Source of the DNA: Sphingobium nicotianae
GTDB lineage: Bacteria; Pseudomonadota; Alphaproteobacteria; Sphingomonadales; Sphingomonadaceae
Direction of reading: 5' to 3'
Length of the DNA stretch: 64,000 bases
NCBI RefSeq assembly: GCF_018603885.1
Contig: NZ_JAHGAW010000009.1
Coordinates: forward strand, 1-64,000
Each line of letters opens with the position of its first letter. Position 1 is the first letter of the stretch. The position numbers and the translations under genes were made by a program. The notes beneath the pieces were generated by a model that saw only the letters and a list, made by a program, of their open reading frames with translations, was not told the DNA's origin and did no database searches. Positions 49,409 to 57,879 of this stretch are shown in pieces.

Positions 49409-49825
49409 TCACTCGCCGATGCAGCGCTGCGCGATCTTGCGATCGTCGGCCGAGAGTGCCGCGCCGTCGCGTGTCAGCACCCGCACCGTGAAGCCCGAGC
49501 TGGCCGGGATGAGATCGATGAAGAGATGGCGCGGCGGGCTATACCCGCGGTCGCCGCTCGCGGTGTCCTTCCAGGCCTTGTCGGCATTGGGCAACAGGCC
49601 GCCGCCGCCGCCGTCCTCGCCCGCGAAGCATTTCTTCAGCGCGTCCTCGGAGGCCAGGGTCGGCGCTTCGAGCACGACCCTGGCGAGCGCCTGATCCTTG
49701 TCGCGCTCCTGCCCTGTGTTCCAATAAATGAACGCGCCCAGGGCGACGAGCACGAGGCAGACCGCGACGATGATCCAGCTCGGGACCCCGCGCAGGCCGA
49801 TGGTCGGCTTCACACTCTCGCTCAT
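49409..49825 (-). CDS. Hypothetical single-span membrane protein
   Basis: A 138-residue protein with one N-terminal membrane helix (SWIIVAVCLVLVALGAFIYW) and a ~100-residue periplasmic domain containing CFAGEDGGGGG and IAQRC, two cysteines that could pair. No family was recognised. The frame allows a start at 49849, overlapping the oxyR stop by 4 bp. It lies directly downstream of oxyR on the same strand. Confidence 0.6.
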   Translation of the reverse strand: MSESVKPTIGLRGVPSWIIVAVCLVLVALGAFIYWNTGQERDKDQALARVVLEAPTLASEDALKKCFAGEDGGGGGLLPNADKAWKDTASGDRGYSPPRHLFIDLIPASSGFTVRVLTRDGAALSADDRKIAQRCIGE

Positions 49826-49845
49826 CGGGGTCGTCTCTCCGGGAA

Positions 49846-50772
49846 TCATGCCGCCACTGCTTCGCGTTGCATAGCCGCAGCATTGCGCAGGATGCCAGCC
49901 ATAAGGCGGAAATCGCTCTCGCGCGGCGAATTGCGTCGCCAGATCAGCGCGATGTCGCGATGGGCGCTGAGCGAGCGGATCGGCCGCGCGGCGATCTGCG
50001 TGTTGGCGAGAATGCCGCCGCGGATTGCCATCTCGGGCAGAAGCGTGACGCCCAGGCCATTGTCGACCATCTGCACCAGCGTGTGCAGCGAGGTGCCGGT
50101 GATCCTCGCCTCGGTCCGCAGTTCAGCGCGGTTGCAGGCGGCGAGCGCATGTTCCTTGAGGCAGTGGCCATCCTCCAGCAGCAGGAGCCGGTTGCCGTCG
50201 ATCATCTCGGGATCGATCTGCGCGGGCGGATCGCGCGGATCGTCCTTGGGAAAGGCGACATACAGCGGATCGTCGAACAAGACTTCGGTCTCGACGTCGC
50301 CGCAGGGGAAGGGGAGGGCAAGCAATACGCAATCGGCATGGCCGTGGCGCAGGCTGTCGAGCGCGGCGTGGCTGGTCTCTTCGCGCAGATAGAGCTGGAG
50401 GGCGGGGCGCTCGGCGCGGAGCCTGGGCAGCAGGCTTGGCAACAGGAAGGGCGCGATGGTCGGAATGACGCTCATCCGCATCTCGCCGACCAGCGGCGAG
50501 CCGGATGCTTGCGCGATCGCCGCAAGCTCCTCCGCCTCGCGCAGTACGCGGTGCGCCTTCTCGACGATCTTCTCGCCGAGCGCGGTGAAGCGCACGATCC
50601 GGCGCGTCCGCTCGACCAGGGTGACGCCGATCAGGGATTCAAGCTCACGGATGCCGGCCGAGAGGGTCGATTGGGTAACGAAGGTTGCATCGGCGGCGCG
50701 GCCGAAATGCTCATGCTCCTTGAGCGCCACCAGATACTGGAGCTGTTTGAGTGTCGGCATATATGTCGACAT
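49846..50772 (-). CDS. oxyR: OxyR-type peroxide-sensing LysR regulator
   Basis: A 308-residue LysR-family protein. The helix-turn-helix is in HFGRAADATFVTQSTLSAGI, followed by the substrate-type domain. LLEDGHCLKEHALAAC holds Cys204 and Cys213, nine residues apart as in the E. coli OxyR redox pair Cys199/Cys208. Start ATG 50772 is preceded by AAGGA; ATG 50760 is an alternative. Divergence from a catalase gene is not seen; the neighbour upstream is a TauE/SafE exporter on the same strand. Confidence 0.86.
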   Translation of the reverse strand: MSTYMPTLKQLQYLVALKEHEHFGRAADATFVTQSTLSAGIRELESLIGVTLVERTRRIVRFTALGEKIVEKAHRVLREAEELAAIAQASGSPLVGEMRMSVIPTIAPFLLPSLLPRLRAERPALQLYLREETSHAALDSLRHGHADCVLLALPFPCGDVETEVLFDDPLYVAFPKDDPRDPPAQIDPEMIDGNRLLLLEDGHCLKEHALAACNRAELRTEARITGTSLHTLVQMVDNGLGVTLLPEMAIRGGILANTQIAARPIRSLSAHRDIALIWRRNSPRESDFRLMAGILRNAAAMQREAVAA

Positions 50773-50811
50773 TGATCGTCCTTCCCGATGCTAGAAGGCG
50801 ATTTAATCGAT

Positions 50812-51585
50812 TCAGCCGATCAGTTCAAGCGAGCGCGCGACACCGTAACTGGCCGTCAGGGTAAGAATGATGCCGACCATGATCATGAGCGGCTTGGCCG
50901 GAACGTGCCGCGCGATCATGGCGCCGAACGGTGCGGCGATGACACCGCCGAGGAGCAGGCCGACGGTCGCCGTCGTGAAGGTTTCCCAGCCGAGGTGCAG
51001 CAGGAAGGTGAGGCTGATCGACAGTGTCAGGAAAAATTCGACCGTGTTCACCGTGCCGATCGTATGGCGCGGGCTGGCGCCCTGGATCAGCAGATTCGAT
51101 GTCACGACCGGCCCCCAGCCACCACCGCCCGACGCATCGAGGAAGCCCCCGACAAGGCCGAGCGGGGCGATGAAGCGGGGTTCGCGGGTTTTTGGCGGAT
51201 ACATGAGGCCGCGCCACAAGAGCCACAGGCCGATCGTGGCAAGATAGGTCTGGATGTAGGGCTTGATGATAGCGCCATCGATATTGGAGAGCAGATAAGC
51301 CCCGGTGACGCCGCCGATGATGCCGGGAATGACGAGGCGCGAGAAGAGTTTCCAGTCGACATTGCCGTGCAACACATGGCTGAGCGCGGAGACGGCGGTC
51401 GTGCAGGTCTCGGCGGCATGGACGCTGGCCGAGGCGGCCCTGGGCGGCACGCCGATCGCCAGCAGCAGGCTGCTCGAAATCACGCCATAGGCCATGCCCA
51501 GCGCCCCGTCGACGACCTGCGCTCCGAAGCCGACCAGTATGAAAGGGAGGAGGATTTCCAAATATTGGAGCCAGGCTTCGGGCAC
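50812..51585 (-). CDS. TauE/SafE-family sulfite exporter-type permease
   Basis: A 257-residue membrane protein with about eight hydrophobic segments and the two internally repeated motifs of TauE/SafE: GFGAQVVDGALGMAYGV near the start and GLVGGFLDASGGGGWGPVVTS in the middle. Family members export sulfite, sulfoacetate or other sulfur anions. Its neighbours oxyR and cysE fit a sulfur or redox context. Confidence 0.83.
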   Translation of the reverse strand: MPEAWLQYLEILLPFILVGFGAQVVDGALGMAYGVISSSLLLAIGVPPRAASASVHAAETCTTAVSALSHVLHGNVDWKLFSRLVIPGIIGGVTGAYLLSNIDGAIIKPYIQTYLATIGLWLLWRGLMYPPKTREPRFIAPLGLVGGFLDASGGGGWGPVVTSNLLIQGASPRHTIGTVNTVEFFLTLSISLTFLLHLGWETFTTATVGLLLGGVIAAPFGAMIARHVPAKPLMIMVGIILTLTASYGVARSLELIG

Positions 51586-51752
51586 GTCATCCCCTTCTCA
51601 ATTTAATCGATGGACAAATACGAAGGGGCGCGGGGATTGCAAGTAGTTTGTCCCGGGACGCATCACCAGCGCGCATCCTGTCCATTGCTCTGGAAATTCG
51701 CCCCTCCAGCCGCTAGATAACGACTCTTGTCATCCAGCAGAGGCGTGTGGCC

Positions 51753-52454
51753 ATGGGACTATTGTCCTACCTCGATTCCATCAAAGCGCGCGACCCCGCG
51801 CCGCGCTCCCGGCTGGAAATCCTGATCTACCCCGGCGTCTGGGCGCTGGGCCTGCATCGTGTGGCGCATGCGCTGTTTGGCGCGCGGCTCTATTTCCTGG
51901 CCCGCCTGGTCAATCATTTCTCGCGCTTCCTGACCGCGATCGACATCCATCCGGGTGCCAGGATCGGGAAGAATTTCTTCATCGATCATGGCTTTACCGT
52001 GATCGGCGAGACCGCCGAGATCGGCGACAATGTCACCATCTACCAGTGCGTCACCCTGGGTGGCACCGATCCGGCCAATGGCATCGCCGGCAAGCGTCAC
52101 CCGACCATTTGCGACGGCGCGATCCTGGGTTCGGGTTGTCAGGTGCTGGGGCCGATCACGGTCGGGGAGCGGGCGCGCGTCGGCGCCAATGCGGTCGTCA
52201 CCAAGGATGTTCCGGCGGGTGCCGTCATGATCGGCATTCCCGCACGCTCGACCCTGGTCGACGCGAAGGAATATCAGAAGAGCTTCACGCCTTACGGGAC
52301 GCCCTGCAGCGAGACATATGATCCGGCGACCCAGAAGCTGGAAATCCTTCAGTGCGAAGTCGAGAATCTGCGCAAGCGGCTGGCCGAACTGGCCGCCGAG
52401 CATGAAGCGGATCGCGATGCGCGCTCCGAGAGTCCATCGCGCACCACGGCTTGA
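51753..52454 (+). CDS. cysE: Serine O-acetyltransferase
   Basis: A 233-residue CysE of the shorter EpsC-like type: IDIHPGARIGKNFFIDHGFTV, GETAEIGDNVTIYQCVTLGG and VGANAVVTKDVPAGAVMIGIPAR show the left-handed beta-helix with the catalytic His/Asp region. A C-terminal coiled segment (LEILQCEVENLRKRLAELAAEH) is extra. It makes O-acetylserine for cysteine synthesis. The stop overlaps the DUF2794 ATG. Confidence 0.86.
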   Translation: MGLLSYLDSIKARDPAPRSRLEILIYPGVWALGLHRVAHALFGARLYFLARLVNHFSRFLTAIDIHPGARIGKNFFIDHGFTVIGETAEIGDNVTIYQCVTLGGTDPANGIAGKRHPTICDGAILGSGCQVLGPITVGERARVGANAVVTKDVPAGAVMIGIPARSTLVDAKEYQKSFTPYGTPCSETYDPATQKLEILQCEVENLRKRLAELAAEHEADRDARSESPSRTTA

Positions 52455-52807
52455 TGAGCAACGTCACCCCGTTTCCGCGATCGCCGTCCGGCGCTCCCGG
52501 CGCGCCAACGCAGACGGGCTTCGACCGGATCGAGCTTTCACGGATCATGGATCTCTATGGTCGCATGGTGTCGGCCGGGCAGTGGCGCGATTATGCGATC
52601 GACCTCAATCGTGACGTCGCCATTTTTTCGGCCTTCCGCCGCACGGCGGAGCGGCCAGAATATCGCATCGAGAAGCGCCCCGCGCTGCGCCATCGCCAGG
52701 GTATGTGGGCACTGATCGGCGAGAACGGCGCGGTCCTGCGCCGTGGCCAGGAGCTGGCCGGTATCCTGGCGCCGGTCGAGCGGCGGCTGGTGAAGCTCAT
52801 CGACTGA
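52454..52807 (+). CDS. DUF2794 family protein
   Basis: A 117-residue soluble protein with the alphaproteobacterial DUF2794 pattern: FDRIELSRIMDLYGRMVSAGQWRDYAIDLNRDVAIFSAFRR, then AERPEYRIEKRPALRHRQGMWAL. Function unknown. The ATG overlaps the cysE stop, so it is co-translated with it. Confidence 0.8.
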   Translation: MSNVTPFPRSPSGAPGAPTQTGFDRIELSRIMDLYGRMVSAGQWRDYAIDLNRDVAIFSAFRRTAERPEYRIEKRPALRHRQGMWALIGENGAVLRRGQELAGILAPVERRLVKLID

Positions 52808-52927
52808 TCCCGAGCGCCTGATCGTGTCCGCGGCGCTTCTCGTCGTGCCGCGCGCGCCAACGCCACGAAACCGACCGCAATAAAGAGCAGGGCAACGGGT
52901 CAGATAGGCCCGATTCCCGCTTCAAAG

Positions 52928-52956
52928 CTGTCGCGTCTTTGTAACAAAACTGTCAT
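52928..52956 (+). promoter_or_regulatory. Triple Pho-box upstream of the phosphate porin
   Basis: Three 7-bp half-sites at exact 11-bp spacing: CTGTCGC (52928), TTGTAAC (52939) and CTGTCAT (52950), with 4-bp spacers, the last being AAAA. This matches the PhoB recognition pattern (CTGTCAT direct repeats, 11-bp period). It ends 38 bp before the porin start, so it should place the porin in the PhoB regulon. Confidence 0.8.
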
Positions 52957-52994
52957 AGATCCCTCGCCCGCCAATGGGTCTCTGGAGTTGAACC

Positions 52995-54374
52995 TTGCGA
53001 CGCCCCCTTCCTTCGGCACTTCTTGCTGCGACCCTCCTGACCTCTTCGATGCCGGCCATCGCGCAGGAAAGCACGGATGTTGCCGAGATGCGCGCCGAGA
53101 TTGCCCGGCTGCGCGCCCAGCTCCAGGCGCTCGAAGCGCGGCTCGGCAAAGTCGAGACGAGCGCGGCGGCACCGACATCGGCACGGGCATCGGCACCGGG
53201 CGCAGCGCCACCAGCTCAGGTCGCGGCGGCGGCGCCTGCTGCCGAAACAAGCATCGTGTGGAAGGGCGCGCCGCAATTCTCGAATGGCAAGGGCCTGACC
53301 TTCAAGCCGCGTGGGCGACTGCAGCTGGATACCGATGTCGTGACGCGTCCCGATGGTATCAATGGGCAGACGCTCGGCCGGGCCGCGGATGTGCGCCGCG
53401 CCTTTCTCGGTGTCGAGGGAACGCTGGGCGGCGGCCTGGGCTACCGGCTGGAAGCGGACTTCGCCAATGGGGTGACGTTTACCGATACCTGGCTGACCTA
53501 TACGACCGGCCCGCTGACGATCACGCTCGGCAATCACAAGACTTTCGCATCGCTCGATGAACAGACCAGCGATCTGGAGACGAGTCTGCTGGAGCGCGCG
53601 GCTTTCACCCAGGCCTTCGGATTTGAGCGGCGGCTCGGTCTCTCGGCGACCTATGCCAGGGGCGACATCATGGCGAGTGTAGGGGCGTTCTCGGACGACC
53701 CCGAGACACAGGGCGGCGCCCTGACCGACGACAGTTATTCGTTCGATGGCCGTGCGATCTACATGCCCAGGGTCGCGGGGACGCAACTCCATTTCGCCGG
53801 GTCGCTGCATTATCGTGCGCTGCAGGATCTCACAAATACGGTGCGCTATCGCGCGCGGCCGGGCGCACGGACGACGGAGTTCCGTTTTGTCGACACCGGC
53901 ATGTTCAGTGCCGTGTCGGAAACCGGCTATGGCATCGAGTTCGCGGCGATCCGCGGGCCGTTCCATGTCGCGGCGGAAGGCTTCTGGCAGCAGGTCGACC
54001 GGCCGGGCAATCTCCCGACGCCGACCTTCTTCGGCGGATATGGCGAGATCGGCTACATCTTCGCGGGCGGCAAGACCCGCTCGTACAGCAGGGGGGCGTT
54101 CGGATCGATCAAGCCGACGCGCGGCCTGGACAATGGCGGCTCAGGCGCGTGGCAGATCAATGTCCGCTACGACTGGCTCGATCTCAACGACAAGGGCGTC
54201 GTCGGCGGCAAGCAGCGCACTCTGGGCACGTCGCTGGTTTGGGTGCCGATCGAGCATGTGAAGTTCCTGGCCGACTATCTGCACCTCAACATGTACGACA
54301 CGCCGATCCTTGCCGGTGGGCGCAGCGATTACGACGCCGATGTCGTAGGCCTGCGCGCGCAGTACGACTTCTGA
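52995..54374 (+). CDS. Phosphate-selective porin (OprO/OprP-like)
   Basis: A 459-residue outer-membrane porin from a TTG start. It has signal peptide MRRPLPSALLAATLLTSSMPAIAQ, a coiled-coil segment (EMRAEIARLRAQLQALEARLGKVE) and an Ala/Pro-rich linker. The barrel has FKPRGRLQLDTDVVTRPDG and DYLHLNMYDTPILAG; the last residues, LRAQYDF, end in Phe as expected. The upstream triple Pho box and the converging phoB gene point to anion or phosphate uptake under phosphate limitation. Confidence 0.86.
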   Translation: MRRPLPSALLAATLLTSSMPAIAQESTDVAEMRAEIARLRAQLQALEARLGKVETSAAAPTSARASAPGAAPPAQVAAAAPAAETSIVWKGAPQFSNGKGLTFKPRGRLQLDTDVVTRPDGINGQTLGRAADVRRAFLGVEGTLGGGLGYRLEADFANGVTFTDTWLTYTTGPLTITLGNHKTFASLDEQTSDLETSLLERAAFTQAFGFERRLGLSATYARGDIMASVGAFSDDPETQGGALTDDSYSFDGRAIYMPRVAGTQLHFAGSLHYRALQDLTNTVRYRARPGARTTEFRFVDTGMFSAVSETGYGIEFAAIRGPFHVAAEGFWQQVDRPGNLPTPTFFGGYGEIGYIFAGGKTRSYSRGAFGSIKPTRGLDNGGSGAWQINVRYDWLDLNDKGVVGGKQRTLGTSLVWVPIEHVKFLADYLHLNMYDTPILAGGRSDYDADVVGLRAQYDF

Positions 54375-54383
54375 TCTGGCGGC

Positions 54384-55079
54384 TCAGGCCGCGTCGGCGT
54401 CCAGCGAGTAGCCGGCCGAGCGCACGGTGCGGATGATGTCGGGAAGCCCGCCGGCATTGATCGCCTTGCGCAGGCGACGGATATGGACGTCGACGGTGCG
54501 CAGCTCGATCTCGCTGTCCTGGCCCCAGACGCTGTCGAGCAGCCGCTCGCGCGAGAAGACCCAGCCGGGATGCTCAAGCAGATGGCGCAGCAACCGGAAC
54601 TCGGTCGGGCCGAGTGGCACGAGGCCGCCAGCGCGGCGGACCTTGTGGGCGACGGTGTCCATCTCCAGATCGCCGAAGGTCAGCATCTCGCCGGCGAGAG
54701 CCGGGCGGACGCGACGCAGCACCGCATTGACGCGGGCGATGAGCTCGCGCGGGGAGAAAGGCTTGGTCACATAATCGTCGGCGCCGGTCTCGAGGCCGCG
54801 GACGCGATCCTCTTCCTCGCCGCGCGCGGTCAGCATGATGATCGGCACGTTGGCCGTCTCGTTCATGCGGCGCAGGCGCCGGCAGACCTCGATGCCCGAG
54901 AGATTCTCGACCATCCAGTCGAGCAGGACGATGTCGGGCGTGCGCTCCTGCGCCAGGATCAACGCTTCCTCGCCGTCCGGCGTCTGGGCGACATCGAAAT
55001 CCTCACGCTGGAAATGCCATGTCAGCAGTTCCGCGAGGGCAGCATCATCCTCGACGAGGAGCATCTTTGCACGGGCCAT
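54384..55079 (-). CDS. phoB: Phosphate regulon response regulator
   Basis: A 231-residue OmpR/PhoB-type regulator. The receiver has the acidic pair in LLVEDDAALAEL, phospho-Asp in IVLLDWMVENLSG, Thr in PIIMLTARGEEEDR and Lys in VTKPFSPREL. The C-terminal winged helix is PTEFRLLRHLLEHPGWVFSRERLLDSVWGQDSEIELRTVDVHIRRLR. The ATG at 55079 follows the phoU stop by 2 bp. It binds the Pho boxes at 52928 and 60446 and is the last gene of the pst operon. Confidence 0.95.
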   Translation of the reverse strand: MARAKMLLVEDDAALAELLTWHFQREDFDVAQTPDGEEALILAQERTPDIVLLDWMVENLSGIEVCRRLRRMNETANVPIIMLTARGEEEDRVRGLETGADDYVTKPFSPRELIARVNAVLRRVRPALAGEMLTFGDLEMDTVAHKVRRAGGLVPLGPTEFRLLRHLLEHPGWVFSRERLLDSVWGQDSEIELRTVDVHIRRLRKAINAGGLPDIIRTVRSAGYSLDADAA

Positions 55080-55081
55080 GG

Positions 55082-55777
55082 TCAACGCTCCATCGGATCG
55101 ATCATCGAGGATTTTTCGCGCTCCGGGGGCTTCTCGCCGGTCGCGACATAGTGGACCATCTCCGCGATGTTGGTCGCGTGATCGCCGATCCGCTCCAGAT
55201 TCTTGGCGATGAAGAGCACATGCGCACTCTCCGAGATCATCTTCTGATTTTCCATCATGAAGGTGACCATGGTGCGAAAGATGCTGTTGTAGAAATCGTC
55301 GACCGCCCGGTCCCGCTCGATGACCTGAAGCGCGAGCTTGGCATCGCGGGCGATGAACGCATCCAGTGCGGATTTCACCATCTCGCGGGCGATTTCCGCC
55401 ATCGAGGGCAACAGCGAGAGCGGTTCCATCCGGCTGTTCGCGGTCACGGTCTCGACGCGCTTGGCGATGTTCTTGGCATAATCGGCCATGCGCTCGACAA
55501 TGCCGCTGATCTTGAGCACCGCGACGATCTCGCGCAGATCGTCGGCGAGCGGCGCGCGTAACGCGATCGTCTGGACGACGAGCCGTTCGATATGCGCGTC
55601 CAGCTCGTCGATCCGCGTGTCGCCGGCCACGACCTGCTTGGCGAGGTCGAGGTTGCGCGTGGTCAGCGCCTTCATGGCATTGTCGATCGCGTCCTCGGTG
55701 AGACCGCCCATTTCCGCGATGAGCGCGCGCAGGGCATTGATGTCGTCGTCGAACGCCTTGACCGTATGGTCCGTCAT
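55082..55777 (-). CDS. phoU: Phosphate signalling regulator
   Basis: A 231-residue two-lobed helical PhoU that represses PhoR when phosphate is plentiful. The metal-binding motifs are in ISGIVERMADYAKNIAKR and FIAKNLERIGDHATNIAE. ATG 55777 has AGGAAA upstream; ATG 55798 is in frame. It sits between pstB and phoB. Confidence 0.94.
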   Translation of the reverse strand: MTDHTVKAFDDDINALRALIAEMGGLTEDAIDNAMKALTTRNLDLAKQVVAGDTRIDELDAHIERLVVQTIALRAPLADDLREIVAVLKISGIVERMADYAKNIAKRVETVTANSRMEPLSLLPSMAEIAREMVKSALDAFIARDAKLALQVIERDRAVDDFYNSIFRTMVTFMMENQKMISESAHVLFIAKNLERIGDHATNIAEMVHYVATGEKPPEREKSSMIDPMER

Positions 55778-55803
55778 GGTTCGTTTCCTGTCTGTCATTG
55801 GGC

Positions 55804-56577
55804 TCAGCCGTAGCGGCCCGTGATATAGTCCTTGGTCCGCTCCTCGCGAGGATTGGTGAAGATCTCGGTTGTGGGTCCCTGCTCGACCATGCGGCCGAGA
55901 TGGAAGAAAGCGGTGCGCTGCGAGACGCGCGCGGCCTGCTGCATGTTGTGCGTGACGATCACGATCGCATAATTGCCGCGCAGCTCGAGGATCAGCTCCT
56001 CGATCTTGGCGGTGGCGATCGGATCGAGCGCGGAACAGGGCTCGTCCATCAGGATGACCTCGGGATCGACCGCGATCGCGCGCGCGATGCACAGGCGCTG
56101 CTGCTGGCCGCCGGAGAGCGCGGTGCCGCTGTCGTTGAGGCGGTCCTTCACCTCGTCCCACAGGCCGGCGCGACGCAGCGACTTCTCGACGATCTGGTCG
56201 AGATCCGCCTTGCCCGAGGCTAGCCCGTGGATGCGCGGGCCATAGGCGACATTCTCGTAGATCGTCTTGGGGAAGGGGTTCGGCTTCTGGAACACCATGC
56301 CGACACGGGCGCGCAGCTGCACCACGTCCATGTTCGCGCCGTAGATGTCCTCGCCATCGAGGGTGATCTTGCCTTCGACGCGGGCACTGGCGACGGTGTC
56401 GTTCATGCGGTTGAGCGTCCGCAGGAAGGTCGACTTGCCGCAGCCCGAGGGGCCGATGAAGGCGGTCACATTGTCCAGGTCGACGTCGATGGAGACGTCC
56501 TGGATCGCCTGTTTCTCGCCATAGAAGACGTTGACGCCGCGCGCCGACATCTTCGGGATCGTGTCACTCTCAGCCAT
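55804..56577 (-). CDS. pstB: Phosphate ABC transporter ATP-binding protein
   Basis: A 257-residue ABC ATPase with Walker [10 protein letters not shown], signature [14 protein letters not shown], Walker [14 protein letters not shown] and the switch His in [12 protein letters not shown]. It energises PstCA and is needed for signalling to PhoR. Confidence 0.96.
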   Translation of the reverse strand: MAESDTIPKMSARGVNVFYGEKQAIQDVSIDVDLDNVTAFIGPSGCGKSTFLRTLNRMNDTVASARVEGKITLDGEDIYGANMDVVQLRARVGMVFQKPNPFPKTIYENVAYGPRIHGLASGKADLDQIVEKSLRRAGLWDEVKDRLNDSGTALSGGQQQRLCIARAIAVDPEVILMDEPCSALDPIATAKIEELILELRGNYAIVIVTHNMQQAARVSQRTAFFHLGRMVEQGPTTEIFTNPREERTKDYITGRYG

Positions 56578-56586
56578 GGGTCGGAA

Positions 56587-57879
56587 TTACCATTTCTTCT
56601 CGAATTTGTTGCGCAGGTAGATGGCGATGCTGTTCATCGTCAGCAGGAAGATGAGCAGGACGATGATCGCCGCGGAGGTCTTTTCGATGAAGCCCTTGCC
56701 GACCTCGTCCGACCACAGGAAGATCTGGACCGGCAGGACCGTCGCGGGATCGGTGATGCCGCCCGGCGGCGAAGCGACGAAGGCGCGCATGCCGATCATC
56801 AGCAGCGGCGCCGTCTCACCGAGCGCGCGGGCCATGCCGATGATCGTGCCGGTCAGGATGCCGGGCAGCGCGAGCGGCAGGACATGGTGGAACACGACCT
56901 GCACCGGCGAGGCGCCGATGCCGCGCGCCGCATCGCGGATCGAGGGCGGCACGGCCTTGATCGCGTTGCGCCCGGCGATGACGATGACCGGCATGGTCAT
57001 CAGCGCGAGCGTCATGCCGCCGACCAGCGGGGCGGAGCGGGGCAGGTGGGCCACATTGAGGAAGATGGCGAGGCCCAGCAGCCCGAAGATGATCGACGGC
57101 ACGGCTGCCAGATTGTTGATCGATACCTCAATGAGGTCGGTCCAGCGATTGCGGGGCGCGTATTCCTCCAGATAAAGCGCCGAGAAGACGCCGATCGGGA
57201 AGCTCAGCAGCAAGGTGATCCCCATGGTGAGCAGCGAGCCCTTGAGGGCACCCCAGACGCCGACGACGGTGGGATCGGTGCCGTCGCTGAGTGTCAGGAA
57301 GCTCAGATTGGCGCCGGTCGACAGGGCGCCGGCCTGCTTGAGCCGGGCGACGGCGGCTTCATCGGCCGGACTGCCATTGCTCTTGGCGGCGAGATCGACG
57401 CCTTCGGAGGCCGGAACGGTGATCGTCGCCTTGCGGGTGAGGATGTCGGGATCGTCGATGATCGCCTGGCGCAGCGCGGTGACGGCGCCGGCCGACATGA
57501 ACCGCCCGCCATCCTTGCCAAAGGCGGCCACGGCAGCGTGATCGATCACCTGCGGCAGATTGGCGCCCGCAAGCACCTGCTCCGGATTGGTCTTGAGCGA
57601 GGCCGGGTCGATCACCAGGGGCGAACTAGGGAAGTCGATCGGCAGCGCGATCTGCGTCTGGGTGAAGCCCCGCAGGCCATTGGCCATCATCGTGATCAGC
57701 AGGAACAGCAGGAAGCCACCCGACAAGGCGACGGCCGCGAGGCCCAGCAGCCGGAAGCGGCGCTCGGCGCCATAGCGGCCGGCGATCCGACGGCGCATCG
57801 CGTCGCCTTTCCAGTCCGTGGGCGTCCGCGCAACACGCGGCGCTACGGTCTCGACCTCGGGGATTGCCCTGGAGCTCAT
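56587..57879 (-). CDS. pstA: Phosphate ABC transporter permease PstA
   Basis: A 430-residue permease, longer than the ~300-residue E. coli PstA because of an N-terminal extension with one membrane helix and a ~170-residue periplasmic loop (through roughly residue 220). The core has five to six helices and the EAA loop REAA-type ISIRDAARGIGASPVQVVFHHVLP. It overlaps the pstC stop by 4 bp. Such long PstA/PstC pairs are usual in alphaproteobacteria. Confidence 0.94.
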   Translation of the reverse strand: MSSRAIPEVETVAPRVARTPTDWKGDAMRRRIAGRYGAERRFRLLGLAAVALSGGFLLFLLITMMANGLRGFTQTQIALPIDFPSSPLVIDPASLKTNPEQVLAGANLPQVIDHAAVAAFGKDGGRFMSAGAVTALRQAIIDDPDILTRKATITVPASEGVDLAAKSNGSPADEAAVARLKQAGALSTGANLSFLTLSDGTDPTVVGVWGALKGSLLTMGITLLLSFPIGVFSALYLEEYAPRNRWTDLIEVSINNLAAVPSIIFGLLGLAIFLNVAHLPRSAPLVGGMTLALMTMPVIVIAGRNAIKAVPPSIRDAARGIGASPVQVVFHHVLPLALPGILTGTIIGMARALGETAPLLMIGMRAFVASPPGGITDPATVLPVQIFLWSDEVGKGFIEKTSAAIIVLLIFLLTMNSIAIYLRNKFEKKW

